A stretch of 7,349 bases of DNA from Anaerolineae bacterium (GTDB lineage: Bacteria > Chloroflexota > Anaerolineae > Aggregatilineales > Phototrophicaceae): positions 1 through 7,349 of the forward strand of contig JANQRM010000423.1 in NCBI GenBank assembly GCA_028284565.1, written 5' to 3'. Below the pieces are notes generated by a model. The model was not told the DNA's origin. It made no database searches and saw only the letters and a list, made by a program, of their open reading frames with translations. Positions 1-7,349 of this stretch are shown here, piece after piece (positions within the stretch are counted from its first letter, which is position 1; every line of letters starts with the position of its first letter). A program made the translations under genes and the position numbers.

Positions 1-2323
<2,323 letters not shown>

Positions 2324-2401
2324 CATGGCTAACGACGGATAGTAAGTCTAACTATGTTGGGTTCTACAGGTGTTCAGGATGTGTATCCTCTAAACGACGA
2401 A

Positions 2402-2435
2402 ACAGCATCTGATTGATACATAAAATCAGTGCTGT
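2402..2435 (-). promoter_or_regulatory. Stem-loop in the rpoC leader
   Basis: On the minus strand ACAGCA+CTGATT pairs with AATCAG+(A bulge)+TGCTGT around a nine-base loop: 12 base pairs with one bulged A, plus possible G-U extension at the base. It lies about 90 bases before the rpoC start and after the strong promoter. Only three U follow, so it is a poor terminator by itself. It could act as an attenuator, a protein-binding site or a stability element. The pairing is seen directly; the function is inferred. Confidence 0.55.
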
Positions 2436-2470
2436 CCAATGAATTGAGAATATGAATTTTGAATTTTCAT

Positions 2471-2497
2471 AGACAAGAAATTATACCCACCTTGTCT
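2471..2497. promoter_or_regulatory. Inverted repeat around the rpoC -10 box (possible operator)
   Basis: On the plus strand AGACAAG (2471-2477) is matched by its exact complement CTTGTCT (2491-2497) with 13 bases between, so half-site centres are 20 bp apart, close to two helical turns. The -10 hexamer lies inside the gap. A dimeric protein bound here would block polymerase. A 7-bp repeat can arise by chance in a region of this size, so this is only a candidate. Confidence 0.35.
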
Positions 2498-2508
2498 GCT
2501 TATGTCAA
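2480..2508 (-). promoter_or_regulatory. Consensus sigma-70-type promoter for rpoC (proximal)
   Basis: The minus strand has TTGACA (2508-2503), a 17-base spacer and TATAAT (2485-2480): a perfect match to the housekeeping consensus with ideal spacing. The predicted transcript start is near 2470-2474, giving a leader of about 160 bases before rpoC. A 7-bp inverted repeat (2471-2497) brackets the -10 box. A strong promoter suits a core polymerase gene. Confidence 0.88.
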
Positions 2509-2543
2509 GGAGGATTTATAAGAGGCTTATTGGAGTTATATTT

Positions 2544-2572
2544 ACCCTATCACAAGCCAAGTCTGCTGTCAA
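2544..2572 (-). promoter_or_regulatory. Second, distal promoter for rpoC
   Basis: The minus strand has a perfect TTGACA (2572-2567), a 17-base spacer and TAGGGT (2549-2544). A TG one base before the -10 makes it an extended -10 element, which offsets the poor middle bases. It is about 64 bases upstream of the consensus promoter and just past the last receiver gene, so the two would form a tandem pair. Weaker support than the proximal promoter. Confidence 0.5.
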
Positions 2573-2586
2573 TTCATAGACGATGT

Positions 2587-2605
2587 GATGGGCGAAAAGT
2601 CCATC
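2587..2605 (-). terminator. Weak hairpin after the receiver operon
   Basis: A seven-pair stem (GATGGGC with GTCCATC on the plus strand, one G-U) with a five-base loop lies 10 bases past the stop of the last receiver gene. On the minus strand no T-run follows, so it is not a convincing intrinsic terminator. It could be a 3' end-stabilising hairpin, and read-through into rpoC is plausible. Confidence 0.3.
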
Positions 2606-2614
2606 GGCATGTGG

Positions 2615-3007
2615 TTATTCTTGCGCTTCAATTTCGCCCAGAATTCTTTTCAGTTCATCTACAAAGTGCTGAGGGCTTAGTGGCTTGGCAAAATAGGCAT
2701 TGAAGCCTGCTTTCATTGCATCATGGGCGACATCCACCGAATGATAGGCTGTCACCGCAATCACGGGTAGGTTTGCCGTTTCAGGATTTGACCGAATTTG
2801 TTCTAATGTTTCCCAGCCATCCATTTCTGGCATGGATAAGTCCGTAATCACTGCTGTTGGCGTAAGGTCGTCAAGGAGTTCAAGGCATTGTCTTCCATTT
2901 TGCACGACGTGAACTTCAATATCATAATGGTTGAGAATGGCAGAGGCGAGTTGCCAATCATCAAAGGTGTCTTCAACGATAATGATTGTCCAGTTGTTTG
3001 TGTTCAA
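2615..3007 (-). CDS. Single-domain response regulator (CheY-like receiver 2)
   Basis: A 130-residue cytoplasmic receiver domain with no output domain. Acidic pocket E12/D13, phospho-acceptor D56 in TDLSMPEMDGW, switch residue T86 and invariant K108 in AKPL are all present, so it should accept phosphate, most likely from the kinase two genes upstream. The start is TTG: an in-frame TGA lies two codons upstream, and no internal ATG occurs before the phosphorylation site. The upstream AAGTGA is a weak ribosome binding site, and the 13-base gap from the previous stop suggests translational coupling. The LSMPEM-GW stretch shared with the preceding receiver suggests the two arose by duplication, though the rest has diverged (TAYHSVDVAHDAM here, TAHAMVGDEEKVL there). 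Output would be a protein-protein contact or a phosphorelay step. The target is not visible here. Confidence 0.93.
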   Translation of the reverse strand: MNTNNWTIIIVEDTFDDWQLASAILNHYDIEVHVVQNGRQCLELLDDLTPTAVITDLSMPEMDGWETLEQIRSNPETANLPVIAVTAYHSVDVAHDAMKAGFNAYFAKPLSPQHFVDELKRILGEIEAQE

Positions 3008-3020
3008 TTCAAGTCACTTT

Positions 3021-3476
3021 CTAGGCTAGTGTTTTTAAGATTTTCTGAATATCTGAGACGATGTTAGCTACCGAAAAAGGTTTTGGAATATAGCCATCGA
3101 ATCCAGCATTCAGTACCTTTTCTTCATCGCCGACCATTGCGTGAGCCGTCAGTGCAATGACAGAAATGTGCTGAGTGGCTTCATTCATCCGTAACTGCTC
3201 AAACATATCCCAGCCGTTCATCTCTGGCATGGACAAATCTAATAGGATGAGGTTGGCATCGAACTGTTCGAGTACTGATAATCCTTCTCGCCCGTTTGTA
3301 GCGACACGTACATCCGCTCCATAAAATTTGAGTGCAGTTTCAGCCACTGCGAGATTATCGGGTTGATCATCTACCACCAGAACTTTCCAATCGTGTGGGT
3401 GAAACTTGTTCAATTTCAAGGGTATATCCATATTTGATAGTGTTGATTGTTGTTCGTTTGCTTTCATAACTTTCAT
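3021..3476 (-). CDS. Single-domain response regulator (CheY/DivK-like receiver 1)
   Basis: A 151-residue protein: a polar tail of about 29 residues, then one receiver domain. Asp36/Asp37 form the acidic pocket in LVVDDQPDN, D80 in LLDLSMPEMNGW is the phospho-acceptor, T110 is the switch residue and K132 in PKPF is the conserved lysine. The domain resembles DivK-type and hybrid-kinase receivers. There is no DNA-binding or enzymatic domain. The chosen ATG lies four bases after the kinase stop, with GAGGTGG nine bases upstream inside the end of the kinase gene. A second ATG at 3467 is also possible and would shorten the protein by three residues. A longer reading from 3509 would overlap the kinase and lacks support. 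Close packing indicates coupled expression with the kinase, which is its probable phosphate donor. Confidence 0.93.
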   Translation of the reverse strand: MKVMKANEQQSTLSNMDIPLKLNKFHPHDWKVLVVDDQPDNLAVAETALKFYGADVRVATNGREGLSVLEQFDANLILLDLSMPEMNGWDMFEQLRMNEATQHISVIALTAHAMVGDEEKVLNAGFDGYIPKPFSVANIVSDIQKILKTLA

Positions 3477-3480
3477 CTTC

Positions 3481-5286
3481 CTATGCCACCTCGATGGTAT
3501 TGTTGGCATATGCTTCTGCCTTTAGGGGTAGCGTAATTACAAATTGGCTTCCCTCACCTAAGGTGCTATTTACTCGAATATTCCCAGCCATTTCGAGGAC
3601 GAGTTTGCGAACAATCGCCAACCCTAGACCTGTACCTCCATATTCACGAGTCGAAGAGCTGTCGACCTGCTGGAATTCGTGGAAAATGGTTTCTTGTTTG
3701 TGAGGCGGGATACCAATCCCCGTGTCACTTACCATGATCGACCATGTATCTTGATTGACATATCGCACTTCGTATTTAACCGTTCCCTCATTGGTAAATT
3801 TGAAGGCATTGGACAAGAGATTCACGACAATTTGCTTGAGACGCGACGAATCTCCCAAGATAACTTCGGGCATCCGTTTGTCGATTTTAGTCACGAGTTC
3901 GAGGTTTTTCGATTGAGCTAATACTTCATTTTGAGCTCGAATATCATCGACCCATTGTTGGACAATGAAGGGTTCACTGACCAGATTCATGCGTCCTGCT
4001 TCGATTTTCGATAAGTCCAGAATGTCGTTGATTAAGCCGAGTAGGTGTTGCGCATTGGCAAAAACCCGTTCACCATATTGTTTTTGCGTGTCGCTAAGTT
4101 CGCCGACCATGCCCGAAACTTGGAGTTCGGTGTAGCCGATAATGGCGTTGAGTGGTGTGCGTAATTCGTGGGACATGGTGGCGAGGAATTGACTTTTCAG
4201 TCGGGTTGCTTCTTCTGCTTTCTCGTTGGCGTGGCGTAATTCGGCATAGGTTTTCTTGAGATTAGTAATGTCGCGTAGGACTAGAATCCGCCCTGTCAAT
4301 TGTTCTTGACGATTATATAAACCTGAAATCCGCAAGTTAAAATGGCGCATCTCGCCTTCAATGGGGATGGTAATGTCTGTGTCTGTCTGCTCGACATCGC
4401 GGAATGAGTTCACGAGAGCAGTATAGTCTAAGAAGACATTGACCGCATGTTGCCCGATGACTGTTTCTGGCGACTGATTCAGCAACTTGATCGCAGACTG
4501 GTTGGCATCCACGATACGATTGTCTTGGTTGAGGACAAGAATGGCATCGTCCATGTTGTCAATAATGGTTTCACGTGCGACAGGGATAATGTCCATCAGC
4601 CGATAACGGTAAAATCCCCAACCAACGGATGCAATCGTCACTGTAAATGAGATGGGTGTGATATCGACGAAATCCGGCAGGGGACTTAAACCAAAAATGT
4701 AAACGATGTTGGCAATCCAAGGCGCGAACACACCAATGAGGAGCAGTCGCATTTGCCCGCGATAGAGTTGCGGTGCGCTGATCATGGCTCGTATGAGTAG
4801 AAAGGCACTGACCACTAGCAAGACATATGAATAGATCGCATGTACCCAGAAGAGCGGTCCAAAAGGTGCATCGAGGACGACATAACCCATTTTGGTCGTC
4901 AACTCTTGGTGTAGCCAAAATTGCTGATGAGAACTGTTTGTGAAAATCAGGATTTGGACAATGATCGGCTCTATTGCAAATAACAGCACATTTCGTCGTG
5001 TGATCCAATGACTGCGTCCCGTGTAATCGAGGACAAAAACAAACCATGCGGCAGGGACGATGGTAATACCCATGTAAGCGACATGAGTGAAAACGATTTT
5101 CCATTGAAAGTCGGTGACAAAAAGGTTACTCGCACTACCGAATGTCCAAACCGCAACACCTAGGGTCATGACCACAAAGGGGATTATGCCTTTGCCGGGA
5201 CGACGTGACCACATGGCATAGGCTAACCATAGTGCAAAGAACATCGAGACATAGATGATGAGTGCATAAGAGGAGAATTGAATCAT
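3481..5286 (-). CDS. Seven-TM sensor histidine kinase with PAS domain
   Basis: A 601-residue membrane sensor kinase. Seven hydrophobic helices (about 6-26, 34-56, 63-88, 97-116, 145-166, 180-200, 209-226) match the HisKA_7TM input type, including AAWFVFVLDYTGR at 79-91. A PAS domain follows (about 235-342, with AILVLNQDNRIVDAN), then a short helix, then HisKA with His373 in MSHELRTPLNAIIGYTE. The HATPase_c domain (about 475-587) has the N box with N493, the G1 box DTGIGIP at 521-527 and the G2 box GGTGLGLAI at 550-558. All catalytic elements are intact. There is no fused receiver or HPt; the receivers are separate downstream genes. The start is the ATG preceded by GGGA; a TTG 33 bases upstream has no ribosome binding site. 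The ligand cannot be told from sequence. Confidence 0.95.
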   Translation of the reverse strand: MIQFSSYALIIYVSMFFALWLAYAMWSRRPGKGIIPFVVMTLGVAVWTFGSASNLFVTDFQWKIVFTHVAYMGITIVPAAWFVFVLDYTGRSHWITRRNVLLFAIEPIIVQILIFTNSSHQQFWLHQELTTKMGYVVLDAPFGPLFWVHAIYSYVLLVVSAFLLIRAMISAPQLYRGQMRLLLIGVFAPWIANIVYIFGLSPLPDFVDITPISFTVTIASVGWGFYRYRLMDIIPVARETIIDNMDDAILVLNQDNRIVDANQSAIKLLNQSPETVIGQHAVNVFLDYTALVNSFRDVEQTDTDITIPIEGEMRHFNLRISGLYNRQEQLTGRILVLRDITNLKKTYAELRHANEKAEEATRLKSQFLATMSHELRTPLNAIIGYTELQVSGMVGELSDTQKQYGERVFANAQHLLGLINDILDLSKIEAGRMNLVSEPFIVQQWVDDIRAQNEVLAQSKNLELVTKIDKRMPEVILGDSSRLKQIVVNLLSNAFKFTNEGTVKYEVRYVNQDTWSIMVSDTGIGIPPHKQETIFHEFQQVDSSSTREYGGTGLGLAIVRKLVLEMAGNIRVNSTLGEGSQFVITLPLKAEAYANNTIEVA

Positions 5287-5322
5287 AGCTTTCCCACGCG
5301 CATTCTGACCAAAAGTCAATCA

Positions 5323-5336
5323 AAGTGTTGACACTT
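5323..5336. promoter_or_regulatory. 14-bp palindrome in the kinase-operon leader
   Basis: AAGTGT-TG-ACACTT on the plus strand is a perfect inverted repeat with 6-bp arms. It lies between the predicted transcript start (about 5348) and the kinase ATG, where a bound dimeric repressor could block elongation. It could also form a tiny hairpin, but the two-base gap is too short for a stable loop, so a DNA operator is the likelier reading. Confidence 0.4.
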
Positions 5337-5354
5337 GTAATTATCGTTAATCTT

Positions 5355-5383
5355 ATTATAGACAAATAAACACAGGGAAGCGT
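5355..5383 (-). promoter_or_regulatory. Putative promoter of the kinase-receiver operon
   Basis: The minus strand has a perfect TATAAT (5360-5355) in an AT-rich stretch. Seventeen bases upstream is ACGCTT, a poor -35 match, so the promoter may be weak or need an activator. The predicted start near 5348 gives a leader of about 60 bases. It lies just after the terminator of the upstream gene, as expected for a new transcription unit. Confidence 0.6.
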
Positions 5384-5430
5384 TAAGATTTATTCAAGTG
5401 CGAGAGGAAAAGGGGGCTATCTCATGATTT

Positions 5431-5461
5431 AGAAGAAAAAAGAGGCGGGACAAACCCGCCT
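5431..5461 (-). terminator. Intrinsic terminator after the repeat-protein gene
   Basis: On the minus strand AGGCGGG pairs with CCCGCCT around a five-base loop, followed directly by CTTTTTTCTTC. The 7-bp GC-rich stem with a U-tract begins about 10 bases after the stop codon of the 485-residue gene. It separates that gene from the kinase operon. Confidence 0.93.
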
Positions 5462-5471
5462 AAATTGAGGT

Positions 5472-6929
5472 CTAAATCCGAATGACAGTTCCGCAATAGG
5501 TACAGTCGACTTGGGTTTGCCCAGCCATGATTTGCGGTAGTGTTCCACCACAAGTTGGACACTCTGTCGGCGCATTCCGTAGGCGTTCAATCAATTCGGG
5601 GTCTTGTTGGACAGCACGATCTTGATTGGCATTGCCTGTGCGGACTTGATTTAGCTGTCCTGCCCAATACTTGGCTTGAACTCCGCCTTTTATTTCTACG
5701 GTGATTTTGGGATAGGATGCGCCAGAGCCGAGTGTCAGATGGATCATGTCTTTGCCACCCATGAAGCCCTTGTTCTCGGATTCGACATTTTCTACGCTGG
5801 TCATTGGGGCTTCCCATAAGACGCCCTGCGTATCTTTCCCACCGAAGAGTCCGAACTTCTTGCCTGTTTTCTCTTTTTGTTCAAAGACGAGCCGTTGATC
5901 GGTCATGAAGAGCATCCCGTCGGGCTTATCATTACCATCGTCCCATTCTGCTTTGGCAACGAGATAGACCTGTTCTTCGGGATAGAACTCAAATGTGGCT
6001 TGGTCACGTTGTTCCAAGAACCATGCAATCTCTTGCAATTGTTGGCGGGTGCGGTTCATCTCTTGCTGAATGGGTTGATATTGCCCTTGAATTTGTTCTT
6101 CTGCGACATCGACCTTGGCTTCTAATGCATCTAATAGAGCTTTTACTTCATTGGCATTGGCTTGTTTGGCGCGGGTGGCGCTGGCTTCTGCATTGAGTTG
6201 ATTCACGTGGTCTTCGACATCTTCAATGTCTTGTTTGAGAGCTTGTGATTCTTGTTGTAACCAGCGATTCAAGTTATCTTGGCTGGCATTCCATTGTTGT
6301 TGTAAGACATCGACCTTGCTTTCCAGATAGGATCGAAAGACATAGCCTTGTTTGCGAACATTTTCAATATCAGATGGTAAATTGGAGATTTGTTGTCCAA
6401 GCGTGGCTAAATCACTAGTCGCAGAGGATAGTCCAACCCGTCCCAAGATACTGCGATAGCGTGTGCTGAGTTCACTGGTGAGGTTATTGAGTTCGAGTGC
6501 TTCGGCTTCTGGCAGAGGAGTCGAATCGCCACCAGATTTGAGTTTTTCGGCGAGTGTTGGAGGTTTTTGAGTCTTTGCACCGCCAGCAAGCGCATCGGCT
6601 AATGACCCTGCTTTGCCTGCTGGCTGTGGTGTATCGGCTTGTTGCTGTTTCATTTTATCGGCGAGAGTCTGAGGCTTGTCATCCTCTTTCGCTTGTTGAA
6701 GAGCTTCTTGCTTGGCTGTGTTGATTTTGTCTGCAAGGGATTGTGCTTCTGGTTTATCGGCATCTTCTTTTTGGGCGCGCATCTTATCCGCAAGCGATTG
6801 TGGCTTATCATCCTCCTCTTTTTCTGCCTTATGTGCGCGCATTTTATCTGCGAGAGACTTCCCTTTGGTCTCTGCTTCGTCTTTTTGACCGCGCAATTGA
6901 TCGGCTAAGGATTTCTTTTCATCAGTCAT
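5472..6929 (-). CDS. Uncharacterised repeat/coiled-coil/PH-like/zinc-ribbon protein
   Basis: A 485-residue protein not recognised as a named family. No signal peptide or membrane helix is seen, so it is probably cytoplasmic. Order: seven copies of a short helical motif [ST]LA[DE]-x-hydrophobic at residues 7, 25, 45, 64, 88, 109 and 125, in charged Lys/Asp/Gln linkers; a long coiled coil (about 145-310, with QQQWNASQDNLNRWLQQES); a PH/GRAM-like beta domain (about 311-430) with GMLFMTDQRLVFEQKEK, the strand-turn-strand typical of that fold; and a C-terminal zinc ribbon C457-x2-C460 and C476-x2-C479. The start is the ATG with GGGAG upstream; a TTG seven codons earlier has no ribosome binding site. 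It is monocistronic by position: its own promoter region with phased repeats ahead and a strong terminator behind. A scaffold or adaptor role is a guess from the architecture. Confidence 0.9.
   Translation of the reverse strand: MTDEKKSLADQLRGQKDEAETKGKSLADKMRAHKAEKEEDDKPQSLADKMRAQKEDADKPEAQSLADKINTAKQEALQQAKEDDKPQTLADKMKQQQADTPQPAGKAGSLADALAGGAKTQKPPTLAEKLKSGGDSTPLPEAEALELNNLTSELSTRYRSILGRVGLSSATSDLATLGQQISNLPSDIENVRKQGYVFRSYLESKVDVLQQQWNASQDNLNRWLQQESQALKQDIEDVEDHVNQLNAEASATRAKQANANEVKALLDALEAKVDVAEEQIQGQYQPIQQEMNRTRQQLQEIAWFLEQRDQATFEFYPEEQVYLVAKAEWDDGNDKPDGMLFMTDQRLVFEQKEKTGKKFGLFGGKDTQGVLWEAPMTSVENVESENKGFMGGKDMIHLTLGSGASYPKITVEIKGGVQAKYWAGQLNQVRTGNANQDRAVQQDPELIERLRNAPTECPTCGGTLPQIMAGQTQVDCTYCGTVIRI
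6546..6911 (-). repeat. Seven degenerate SLAD-motif repeats within the CDS
   Basis: The DNA encodes residues 7-128 of the 485-residue protein. The cores are SLADQLRGQK, SLADKMRAHK, SLADKMRAQK, SLADKINTAK, TLADKMKQQQ, SLADALAGGA and TLAEKLKSGG, at spacings of 18, 20, 19, 24, 21 and 16 residues. The first three or four copies are closest, and the last three drift. Variable linkers with a constant core suggest selection on the motif rather than recent slippage. Confidence 0.85.
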
Positions 6930-6960
6930 CGGTTTTCTCCCATGTTTCAATATGAAATAA

Positions 6961-6966
6961 AGTATA
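6961..6966 (-). promoter_or_regulatory. -10 element of the repeat-protein gene
   Basis: The minus strand reads TATACT, one mismatch from consensus, with a predicted start near 6954 and a leader of about 25 bases. The -35 position at 17-base spacing (6989-6984) reads ACGCTT, a poor match, and is overlapped by the phased repeats. This is the layout expected when an activator replaces -35 contacts. Confidence 0.55.
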
Positions 6967-6975
6967 ACGTATTGT

Positions 6976-7004
6976 CGTCACATAAGCGTCACACCAACAT
7001 CACA
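6976..7004 (-). promoter_or_regulatory. Three 11-bp-phased direct repeats upstream of the -10 box
   Basis: Reading the minus strand, TGTGATG (7004-6998), TGTGACG (6993-6987) and TGTGACG (6982-6976) recur at exactly 11 bp with four-base gaps. The set ends nine bases before the TATACT box. Direct repeats in 11-bp phase overlapping the -35 are the usual arrangement for PhoB/OmpR-family activators. The regulator is not in this window, because both receivers here lack a DNA-binding domain. The first repeat begins four bases after the prfB stop. Confidence 0.6.
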
Positions 7005-7008
7005 AGGC

Positions 7009-7349
7009 TTATTGTCCAATCCGCGTGCGTAAGTAGGCTTCCATGAAATCATCAATCCGCCCATCCAGTACTGCGCTGGTATTCCCGACTTCTGCGTTGG
7101 TGCGATGATCTTTCACCATCTGGTAAGGATGCAAGACGTATGAGCGAATTTGATTGCCCCAACCCGCATCCACGTTTTCCCCTTTGAGTGCTGCCATCTC
7201 TGCTTCTTGTTTCTGGCGTTCTAGTTCAAACAAACGTGCTTTTAAGATTTGCATAGCGCGGTCACGGTTTTGTGCTTGGCTTCGCTGATTCTGACATTGC
7301 ACGACGATACCCGTTGGTTCATGTGTGATACGCACGGCTGTGTCATTCT
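7009..7349 (-). CDS. prfB: Peptide chain release factor 2 (3' end only)
   Basis: The last 112 residues of RF2, which ends translation at UGA and UAA. The 5' part, with the codon-recognition domain, the GGQ loop and any programmed frameshift, is outside the window. [13 protein letters not shown] followed by [18 protein letters not shown] is the segment just after GGQ in class I release factors. [19 protein letters not shown] and [15 protein letters not shown] are specific to RF2; RF1 has a different GxRSERIRTYNFPQ-type tail. The frame runs unbroken to the window edge, so the GTG at 7335 is an internal valine and not a start. No terminator hairpin is visible before the next gene, so some read-through is possible. 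Confidence 0.96.
   Translation of the reverse strand, partial: NDTAVRITHEPTGIVVQCQNQRSQAQNRDRAMQILKARLFELERQKQEAEMAALKGENVDAGWGNQIRSYVLHPYQMVKDHRTNAEVGNTSAVLDGRIDDFMEAYLRTRIGQ

Noticed and set aside
2507..2514. AAGGAGG-like ribosome binding site on the plus strand
   Set aside because: No start codon leading to a meaningful frame follows. It is the complement of the bases around the rpoC -35 box.
4571..5104. Minus-strand frame of 177 codons inside the kinase gene
   Set aside because: Out of frame with the intact seven-TM segment of the kinase; its Cys/His/Arg-rich content is typical of a shifted reading.
5328..5359. Plus-strand TTGACA followed by TA-rich sequence as a divergent promoter
   Set aside because: No good -10 at normal spacing, and no plus-strand gene downstream. 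The TTGACA is part of the palindrome in the kinase leader.
6930..6950. Longer start (TTG) for the repeat protein
   Set aside because: No ribosome binding site precedes it and it nearly touches the predicted transcript start. The ATG at 6929 has GGGAG at good spacing.

Overview
The window carries six genes, all on the minus strand. In transcription order, from high to low coordinates, they are: the 3' end of prfB (release factor 2); an unrecognised 485-residue repeat/coiled-coil/PH-like/zinc-ribbon protein; a three-gene two-component operon (a seven-TM sensor histidine kinase and two stand-alone receiver proteins); and the first 770 codons of rpoC (RNA polymerase beta'), which runs off the low-coordinate end. 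No tRNA, rRNA, CRISPR array, IS element or integrase was seen. The plus-strand open frames look like antisense shadows of these genes.

The most likely source is a member of the Chloroflexota. The reasons are an undivided RpoC with a long coiled-coil insert behind the N-terminal zinc finger, a kinase with a HisKA_7TM-type sensor, and receiver proteins lacking output domains. This is inference. RpoC is not split as in cyanobacteria, because the frame continues well past the NADFDGD motif. Base composition is slightly AT-rich by eye, with TTG start codons in at least two genes.

Layout. 7349-7009: prfB 3' end. 7008-6930: an intergenic gap with three heptamers in exact 11-bp phase upstream of a TATACT -10 box, probably an activator-dependent promoter. 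6929-5472: the repeat protein, closed by a strong intrinsic terminator. 5430-5287: promoter and leader of the signalling operon, with a 14-bp palindrome. 5286-2615: kinase, receiver 1 and receiver 2 with 4-nt and 13-nt gaps, so probably one mRNA. 2614-2311: about 300 bases without a gene, holding a weak hairpin, two tandem promoters (one fully consensus), a leader hairpin and a strong ribosome binding site. 2310-1: rpoC.

How the genes work together. The kinase is expected to phosphorylate one or both receivers. Neither has a DNA-binding or enzymatic domain, so output must go through protein contacts or a phosphorelay encoded elsewhere. rpoC appears to have its own transcription and is not directly downstream of rpoB. 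The most novel-looking items are the repeat protein with its phased-repeat promoter, the RpoC insert, and the organised leader in front of rpoC.
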